Positions 34,180-39,915 of a stretch of 39,915 nt of DNA are shown one piece after another. Every line of letters starts with the position of its first letter. Positions within the stretch are counted from its first letter, which is position 1. The stretch comes from Actinomycetota bacterium (GTDB lineage Bacteria > Actinomycetota > Actinomycetes > Mycobacteriales > Micromonosporaceae): contig VAWN01000045.1 of the NCBI GenBank assembly GCA_005885555.1, positions 1-39,915 on the forward strand, read 5' to 3'. The position numbers and the translations under genes are program-made. A model generated the notes under the pieces. It was not told where the DNA came from. It saw nothing but the letters and a program-made list of their open reading frames with translations, and ran no database searches.

Positions 34180-37100
34180 TCAGTTCGGCGGCAGGTGTGC
34201 AAGTTGAATCAGCCGCACCCCTTCCCTGCGTGTCACGAGCCAACCCCGTCCCGGCGGCAACGGCCCCGGCCGTACCGTGCCCAGCAGCACTCCCTCGTCA
34301 CGGTCGCCGGACAGCACCAGGCCGGGCGTTGACAGTTCGCGCAACCGCTGGATCACTGGCTCGTACAGCGCCCGCGCCGCACCCCCGGACCGGCGGGTCA
34401 GCACGAGGTGCAGTCCGATGTCGCGCGCCTGGGCAAGGTGGTCCAGCAACGGTTGCAGCGGGTTGACCGGGCCGGTCGCGACGAGGTCGTAGTCGTCGAC
34501 GAGCACGTAGCAGTCGGGGCCGGTCCACCAGGAACGGTCGCGTAGTTGCTGCGGCGTGACCTCCGGGCCGGGAAGCCGCTTGCGCATGTATTCGCCGACC
34601 GACCCGATCAGCTCGGTCGTCTGGTCCAGGCTGCCGCCGTAGCCGATGAGGTGCTCGGACTCGATCGCGCCCAGCAGGCTGCGGCGGTAGTCGACGATGA
34701 TGATCCGGGCCTGCTCGGGTTCGTGTCGTCGGATGATCGAGGTGGCCAGCGCGCGCAGGAACGAGGACTTGCCGCTCTCCCCGTCGCCGAAGAGCAGGAA
34801 GTGCGGGTCGGCGGCGAAGTTGAGAGCGACCGGTTGCAGGTCGGCCTCCGCGATGCCGATCGGGATACCGGGTCCGGCGGTGACGTCGAGCGTCGAATAC
34901 GGCACCACCGGCGGCAGCAGTCGTACCGGCGGCGCGGTCGGGCCGTTCCATGCGGCGGCGACCGCCTTGACCAGGCCGGCGCTGTCGAGCGTGGCGGTCG
35001 CCGGCAGGACCCCGAGGAAGTGCAGGCCGTCGACGGTGATGCCGCGACCCGGGACGGTCTTCGGCACGTTCTCCGCCGCCTTCCGGGACACCGCCGAGTC
35101 GGCCGGGTCGCCCAGCCGCAGTTCCAGCCGGGAGCCGAACAGGTCACGGATCGCCGGCCGGAAGTCCATCCAGCGGGACGCGGTGGCCACGACGTGGATC
35201 CCGTACGACAGCCCACGCGTGGCCAGATCGGTGATCACCGGTTCCAGGTCGTCGTACTCGCTGCGGATCGTCGCCCACCCGTCGACGACCAGGAACACGT
35301 CGGCTCGCCCATCCCGGGCGGTGTTTCCGGCGCGCTCCCGTTCCGCGAGCAACGTGGCGACCTCACCGACCGTCCGGCGTACCGCGGCCGACTCCTGCCG
35401 GCCGGCCACCCCGCCGACGTGCGGCAGCTCGCGCAGCCCGGCCAGCCCACCGCCACCGAAGTCCAGGCAGTAGAGCTGTACCTGGGCCGGTGTGTGGGTC
35501 AGCGACAGTCCACAAAGGACGGTGCGGAGCAGCGTGGACTTGCCGCTCTGCGGACCGCCGACCACCGCGGCGTGCCCGGCCGCGCCGGACAGGTTCAGCC
35601 ACAGCATGTCGCGCCGCTGCTCGTAGGGCTTGTCGACGAGGGCAACCGGCACCTGCAGAGTGCCGCGCAGTTGCGGGTTGCCGACGGTGAGGCCGAGTTC
35701 CGGCTCGGTCACCAGGGCACCGAGCAGCTCGTCGAGGTTGGTGGACTGGTGCAGCGGCGGCAGCCAGACCTGGTGTGCCGGGGTACCCGCGCCAGCGATC
35801 CGGCCGACCAGGACATCGAGCAGGCTCCTGGTGGACTCGCCGGGGGGCGGCGTGCTCGCGGCCGGATCGGGCAGCGCCACCTCGTGTGTCGTGTAGTGGA
35901 GGACCCGACCCGGGTGCCCGGCCGTCGCCGTGGCCGTGCCCGGTCGCCGGTACGGGCCGGAGACGTAGGCCGCCTTGAACCGCACCAGCGGATCGGTGCC
36001 CGACTTCAGGTACCCGTGGCCGGGCGAGCGGGGCAGCTCGTAGGCGTCGGGTACCCCGAGGACGCTGCGCGACTCCATCGCGGAGAACGTGCGCAGGCCG
36101 ATCCGGTAGGACAGGTGGGTATCGAGGCCGCGTAGCCGGCCCTCCTCCAGGCGCTGGCTGGCCAGCAGCAGGTGTACCCCCAGCGACCGGCCCACCCGCC
36201 CGATCTGCACGAACAGGTCGATGAACTCCGGCTTCTTCTGCAGCAGCTCGGAGAACTCGTCGCAGATCACCAGCAGTACCGGCAGCGGTGCCAGCGGTGC
36301 GCCAGCCGCGCGTGCCTTCTCGTAGTCGCGCAGGCTGGCGAAGTTGCCCGCCCGCCGCAGCAGCTCCTGGCGCCGGTTGAGCTCGCCCTCCAACGCGTCG
36401 TTCATCCGGTCGACCAGCGGCAGCTCGGACTCCAGGTTCGTGATCATCGCGGCGGTGTGCGGCAGCTTGTCCATCGACGCGAACGTCGCGCCGCCCTTGA
36501 AGTCGATGAGCACGAAGTTGAGCGACTCCGAGTCGTGCGTCGCGGCCAACCCGAGTACCAGGGTGCGCAGCAGCTCCGACTTGCCCGAGCCGGTCGCGCC
36601 GATGAGCAGCCCGTGCGGGCCCATCCCGTCCTGCGCCGACTCCTTGAGGTCGAGTTCGACGGGATGTCCGTCGGCGCCGATGCCGACCGGTACCCGCAGC
36701 CGGTTGCGGTTCGGCCGGGGTACCCACCCGATGGCCGGGTCGAACGCCGCCGGATCACCGATCCCGAGCAGTTCGGCCAGGCCGGTGTCCGACTGCAACG
36801 GCGCCTCGCCGATCCGGGTCGTCGCGGCCAACCGGAGCGGGGCGAGTTGATGTGCCAGCGCCTCCGTCGTCGCCTGATCCAGCCCGTCGGCCACGCCGAC
36901 CTCGCCGTCCTGGTCGGCGGACCGGCTGGACAGCGCGCCGCCCGCGGAGACGGTCAGCGCGACAGCCGACCGGTCGAGCATGCGGGAAGGCGGGTGGTCG
37001 AGGTCGAGCAGCGCCACCCCGGCCAGGCCGCCCTCGGTGGCCAGATGCTCGCTCCCGGTCAGGTCGCCACCATCGACCACCACGACCACCTGCGCACCTT

Positions 37101-38040
37101 CGGTCGGCGGGCCGGCGCTGCCCGGACTGAACCGCGGCCGGTTCGCGAGCAGGTCGTCGAGCAGCTTCTCCAGCTCCGGTGCGGTACCCGCCACCAGCCG
37201 TACCGGTCCGAGCGCGTCGACCCGGGTCGGGTGCAGGGCGTGCGGCAGCCACTTGAGGTACTCCCACCGCGGCCGGCGATCGGGTGCCACGCAGGCCGCG
37301 ACGACCAGGTCGTCGGGCGCGTGGAACACGGTCAGCTGGGCCAGCATCGCGCGGACCAGCGCCCGTGTCGCCTCTTCGGGACCCTGCACGTGGAGCCGCG
37401 CGAAGCCACGTACCGATACCGAGACCGGAAGCCCCGGCACGATGGAGTACGTGTCGAGGAACCGCCGCAACGCTCCCGCCGTCAGCGGTTCGAGATCGCC
37501 GGTCGGTGACGTCACCGGCGGTACCAGAGGGGTGGCCAGCGTCTGCGGGCCCAGGCCGACCCGGACCACCCCGAAATCACCGTCCGCCGGCCGCCGCTCC
37601 CATAACCGGAAGCTGTCCACGGCCGACCACAGCGTGGCCGGATCGGGATGCCGGTAGTGCAGGCTCTCGCGCTGGCGGTCGGCGGTGTCCCGGACCTTGC
37701 GCCGCAGGACCGCCAGGTGGCGCAGGTACTCCCGGCGGGCCGCCATCATCTCGGCCTTCTTCGGCTGGCCGGCGCCGGTGCCGAACCCGGTGGCCAGCAT
37801 GCCGAGCGAAGAGATGCCGAAGACCGCGCCGACAACGTAGGAGTACGCGCCGCCCTGCCGGCCGGCGAACATCATCGCGGTGGCAACCGTGCCGGTGAGC
37901 ATCGGTACCAACATCAGGAGCTGGCCCCACCGCGACCCGACGGACCGGGGGATCTCGGGCGGAGCAGGGACGACCAGCTCGCCCGCCGGGATCTCCGGCG
38001 CGGGCGGGCGGGGTCGACGCCGCACCACCACAGTTGCCAC
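34180..38040 (-). CDS. eccC: Type VII secretion ATPase EccC (fused EccCa-EccCb)
   Basis: A 1286-residue FtsK/SpoIIIE-type motor of the ESX/type VII secretion system. Two N-terminal TM segments (around residues 38-80) are followed by three ATPase domains. Their Walker A motifs are GATGSGKSE (about 480), GGPQSGKST (about 827) and GDGESGKSS (about 1084). The first domain has Walker B VLLVICDEFSELL, the domain thought to drive export; the other two bind substrate signals. GTG 38040 has GGAGG six bases upstream. It is divergent from eccD over a 134-bp gap. No esxAB, eccB, eccE or mycP gene lies in the window, so the rest of the locus is elsewhere. Confidence 0.95.
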   Translation of the reverse strand: MATVVVRRRPRPPAPEIPAGELVVPAPPEIPRSVGSRWGQLLMLVPMLTGTVATAMMFAGRQGGAYSYVVGAVFGISSLGMLATGFGTGAGQPKKAEMMAARREYLRHLAVLRRKVRDTADRQRESLHYRHPDPATLWSAVDSFRLWERRPADGDFGVVRVGLGPQTLATPLVPPVTSPTGDLEPLTAGALRRFLDTYSIVPGLPVSVSVRGFARLHVQGPEEATRALVRAMLAQLTVFHAPDDLVVAACVAPDRRPRWEYLKWLPHALHPTRVDALGPVRLVAGTAPELEKLLDDLLANRPRFSPGSAGPPTEGAQVVVVVDGGDLTGSEHLATEGGLAGVALLDLDHPPSRMLDRSAVALTVSAGGALSSRSADQDGEVGVADGLDQATTEALAHQLAPLRLAATTRIGEAPLQSDTGLAELLGIGDPAAFDPAIGWVPRPNRNRLRVPVGIGADGHPVELDLKESAQDGMGPHGLLIGATGSGKSELLRTLVLGLAATHDSESLNFVLIDFKGGATFASMDKLPHTAAMITNLESELPLVDRMNDALEGELNRRQELLRRAGNFASLRDYEKARAAGAPLAPLPVLLVICDEFSELLQKKPEFIDLFVQIGRVGRSLGVHLLLASQRLEEGRLRGLDTHLSYRIGLRTFSAMESRSVLGVPDAYELPRSPGHGYLKSGTDPLVRFKAAYVSGPYRRPGTATATAGHPGRVLHYTTHEVALPDPAASTPPPGESTRSLLDVLVGRIAGAGTPAHQVWLPPLHQSTNLDELLGALVTEPELGLTVGNPQLRGTLQVPVALVDKPYEQRRDMLWLNLSGAAGHAAVVGGPQSGKSTLLRTVLCGLSLTHTPAQVQLYCLDFGGGGLAGLRELPHVGGVAGRQESAAVRRTVGEVATLLAERERAGNTARDGRADVFLVVDGWATIRSEYDDLEPVITDLATRGLSYGIHVVATASRWMDFRPAIRDLFGSRLELRLGDPADSAVSRKAAENVPKTVPGRGITVDGLHFLGVLPATATLDSAGLVKAVAAAWNGPTAPPVRLLPPVVPYSTLDVTAGPGIPIGIAEADLQPVALNFAADPHFLLFGDGESGKSSFLRALATSIIRRHEPEQARIIIVDYRRSLLGAIESEHLIGYGGSLDQTTELIGSVGEYMRKRLPGPEVTPQQLRDRSWWTGPDCYVLVDDYDLVATGPVNPLQPLLDHLAQARDIGLHLVLTRRSGGAARALYEPVIQRLRELSTPGLVLSGDRDEGVLLGTVRPGPLPPGRGWLVTRREGVRLIQLAHLPPN

Positions 38041-38093
38041 CGCTCACCTCCCCGCGCACATGCTAGGGGTTGCGTCCCGGCGCGGGCTCCCCC

Positions 38094-38136
38094 TGTGGAT
38101 AACCGGCGGAGCGACCGGCGGTCGCCCTGTGGATAA
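38094..38136. promoter_or_regulatory. Two DnaA-box nonamers between eccC and eccD
   Basis: TGTGGATAA (38094-38102 and 38128-38136), the complement of the consensus DnaA box TTATCCACA, occurs twice in the same orientation 34 bp apart. Each is within the 12-mer CCTGTGGATAAC. The 134-bp gap must also hold both promoters. DnaA could act as a regulator here; a replication origin is unlikely with only two boxes. Confidence 0.6.
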
Positions 38137-38174
38137 CGGGGCGGCGCGGCCGGCCGATGTGATAGGCAGTTCCC

Positions 38175-39497
38175 GTGACCACGGCGACCGGACTCGCACG
38201 CGTGACCGTCAGCGCCCCGCAGCGGCGGCTCGACGTGGCGCTGCCCGAGCACCTGCCGCTGGCTGAGCTGCTTCCCGAACTCCTGCGGCACGCGGGCGAG
38301 GGCCTGCCCGACGCCGGGCAGGCGCACGGTGGGTGGGCGTTGCGGCGGGCGGACGGCAGCCCGCTGTCCGTGGGGGGCGGGCTGGCCCAGCAGGGGGTAC
38401 GGGATGGAGACGTCCTCCATCTCGTCCCCGCCCGGGCCGGCTGGCCGGAACTGGAGTACGACGATGTCGTCGATGCGATCGCGGCCGGAGCACGCCGGTA
38501 CGGCCGGGCCTGGGATGGTGCCGCGACCAGGGTGGCCGGGCTGGTCATCGCCGGGCTCGCGCTGCTCCTCGCCCTGGTCGAGCTGTTCCGGTCGCCGGCC
38601 GGTGCACCCGCCGGGGGCGTCGCGCTCGGCGTGGCCGGCCTGCTCGTGCTCGCCGGAATCGGGGCCTCCCGCGGATACGGGGAAGGGGTCGTCGGTGCGT
38701 CGCTGGCCGGATACGCGCTGCCCTACGCCCTGGCCGGCGGCTACCTGCTGCTGCGTGGGGCGCCGGGACTGCTCGCCGGGGCGTCCGCGCTGCTGCTCGC
38801 CGGAGTGTTCGGTGCGGTCGGCGTGGGGCACGGGCTGCGCGTCTGCGTGGCCGGGGTCACCGCCGGCGGCCTCGGGATACTCGGCGCCCTGCTCGCGTAC
38901 GGGCAGCCCGCGCCCGGTGCCGCCGCCGTCCTGCTGGCCCTGCTGACCACCGGCATGGCCGCGTTTCCGCTGGTCGCGATCCGGCTCGGGCGGCTGCCGG
39001 TACCGGTCGCGGGACCGGACGCGACGGCCCGGCCCGACCGCGCGCGGGTGTTCGCCGCCGTCGCCCGGTCCGACGAGTTCCTCACCGGCATGCTGCTCGG
39101 CCACGCGACCGTCACGCTCGCCGCTGCCGCCGTGCTCGCCCGGGGCGGCGGGGTGGCCGGCCGGATCCTCGTGGGCGTCTGTGCCGCCGGGTTCCTGGTG
39201 CGCGCCCGGCTGTTCCCGGCGGTGCGGCAGCGGTTGCCGCTTCTCGTTGCGGGAGCCGGTGCGGCGGCGTTGCTGCTGCTGGCCCTGCCCCGGGCTCCCG
39301 CGCCGGCCGTGGCCGGGGCGCTGGTCGGGCTCGGGCTGCTCGCCGCCGTCGCCGGTACCGTCTACCGCCGTCGCCCACCCGGCCCGTACCTCGGCCGGCT
39401 CGCCGACGTCGTCGACGCGGTGTGCGTGATCACGGTGATACCCGTCGCGTGTGGCGTCCTGGGACTCTATGGCCGGATGCGCGGGTTGATCGGGTAG
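38175..39497 (+). CDS. eccD: Type VII secretion membrane protein EccD
   Basis: A 440-residue protein with a ubiquitin-like N-terminal domain (YukD type, about residues 8-85: LARVTVSAPQRRLDVALPEH) and then about 11 hydrophobic segments to the end, the standard EccD layout. EccD forms the bulk of the ESX membrane pore. GTG 38175 is the start; TAGGCA (38163-38168) ends six bases before and could be a weak -10 for a leaderless message. It is divergent from eccC and ends exactly where the pyrophosphatase gene ends on the other strand. Confidence 0.92.
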   Translation: MTTATGLARVTVSAPQRRLDVALPEHLPLAELLPELLRHAGEGLPDAGQAHGGWALRRADGSPLSVGGGLAQQGVRDGDVLHLVPARAGWPELEYDDVVDAIAAGARRYGRAWDGAATRVAGLVIAGLALLLALVELFRSPAGAPAGGVALGVAGLLVLAGIGASRGYGEGVVGASLAGYALPYALAGGYLLLRGAPGLLAGASALLLAGVFGAVGVGHGLRVCVAGVTAGGLGILGALLAYGQPAPGAAAVLLALLTTGMAAFPLVAIRLGRLPVPVAGPDATARPDRARVFAAVARSDEFLTGMLLGHATVTLAAAAVLARGGGVAGRILVGVCAAGFLVRARLFPAVRQRLPLLVAGAGAAALLLLALPRAPAPAVAGALVGLGLLAAVAGTVYRRRPPGPYLGRLADVVDAVCVITVIPVACGVLGLYGRMRGLIG

Positions 39498-39504
39498 CTA
39501 CCCG
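39491..39504. other. 14-bp palindrome formed by abutting stop codons
   Basis: CGGGTAGCTACCCG. The TAG stop of eccD (39495-39497) and the CTA complement of the pyrophosphatase stop (39498-39500) touch in the centre. It is too short to be a strong terminator. Confidence 0.7.
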
Positions 39505-39915
39505 GTGGTCTGCCCGGGTGGGGCAACTCCCGGGTCGTGGTAGGTCCCGTCGGCGATGCCCTGCCGGTACCGTTCCCGCGAGGCGACGATCTCCGCCTCC
39601 GCCTCGGTACGTCCGACCCAGCTTGCGCCCTCGACGCTCTTGCCCGGCTCAAGATCCTTGTAGACCTCGAAGAAGTGCTGGATCTCCAGCCGGTCGAACT
39701 CGGGGAGGTGATGGATGTCGCGCATGTGTTCCAGGCGGGGGTCTTCGGCGGGTACGCAGAGGACCTTGTCGTCGCCGCCCTTTTCGTCCGTCATGCGGAA
39801 CATGCCGATCGCGCGGGCGCGGATCAGGCAGCCGGGAAAGGTCGGCTCCTGTACCAGGACGAGCGCGTCGAGCGGGTCGCCGTCCTCGCCCAGCGTGCCT
39901 TCGATGAAGCCGTAG
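39498..39915 (-). CDS. ppa: Inorganic pyrophosphatase, C-terminal part (5' end outside window)
   Basis: Family I soluble pyrophosphatase, which hydrolyses PPi and pulls biosynthetic reactions forward. The frame is open to the end of the window. Visible are YGFIEGTL, the signature [12 protein letters not shown] (metal-binding Asp residues), the stretch [15 protein letters not shown] and the C-terminal [16 protein letters not shown]. About 138 residues of the expected 165-180 are present, ending in a short tail ([10 protein letters not shown]). Identification is firm. Confidence 0.95.
   Translation of the reverse strand, partial: YGFIEGTLGEDGDPLDALVLVQEPTFPGCLIRARAIGMFRMTDEKGGDDKVLCVPAEDPRLEHMRDIHHLPEFDRLEIQHFFEVYKDLEPGKSVEGASWVGRTEAEAEIVASRERYRQGIADGTYHDPGVAPPGQTTG

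Noticed and set aside
38041-38174. Possible replication origin at the paired DnaA boxes
   Set aside because: Only two boxes, no AT-rich unwinding region, and no dnaA, dnaN, rpmH or gidB genes nearby.

Overview
The window is about 40 kb of very GC-rich DNA with short intergenic gaps, many GTG starts, ATGA/GTGA stop-start overlaps, WhiB and CRP regulators, a Pro-rich membrane protein and type VII secretion genes. This points to an actinomycete. I would guess a mycelial one (Micromonosporales or Pseudonocardiales), but the species cannot be read from the sequence. An unusual surplus of GTAC/GGTACC runs through coding and intergenic DNA alike.

Layout. 1-3830: end of aspartokinase (lysC), asd, a PLP-dependent class V aminotransferase and an SDR oxidoreductase. 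3.9-6.0 kb: an MFS drug exporter with an overlapping TetR gene. 6.2-6.8 kb: a MerR-type metal regulator with a textbook MerR promoter, followed at once by a 17-residue Cys-Gly repeat peptide. 7.0-10.9 kb: a secreted GH27 alpha-galactosidase, a broken GNAT gene, a VOC protein, a gene with an internal stop, and tRNA-Pro(CGG). 11.0-34.2 kb: a block whose gene order and relative orientations match, from memory, the Rv3671c-Rv3683 region of Mycobacterium tuberculosis (metallophosphoesterase, ponA2-type PBP, whiB4, two Get3/ArsA-like ATPases, DUF4177, RidA, MBL hydrolase, crp, nth, thioredoxin-like lipoprotein, CoA Nudix, marP). Extra genes are set into it: a large adenylate cyclase-AAA protein, a DUF3800-like protein, a Ser/Thr kinase, a divergent acyl-CoA carboxylase pair and a CapA-like lipoprotein. 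34.2-39.9 kb: eccC and eccD of a type VII secretion system, divergent around two perfect DnaA-box nonamers, then the end of inorganic pyrophosphatase.

How the genes may work together. lysC and asd form the first two steps of the aspartate pathway (Lys/Thr/Met/diaminopimelate). The cyclase and CRP, both inside the conserved block, could form a cAMP circuit. The PBP, WhiB, ATPases and MarP are envelope and stress functions in mycobacteria. The PBP reading frame is broken by one missing base in its transpeptidase domain.

Most notable: (1) the MerR plus (Cys-Gly)6 micropeptide unit, which looks like a very small metal-responsive thiol-peptide operon; (2) a translationally coupled carboxylase pair that has lost the biotinyl lysine, several biotin-carboxylase active-site residues and the glycine-rich parts of the carboxyltransferase, yet keeps full open frames; (3) a recurrent leaderless promoter layout, with a TANNNT hexamer 6-8 nt before the start codon; (4) the GGTACC excess and a GTCCAC-type 13-mer repeat.
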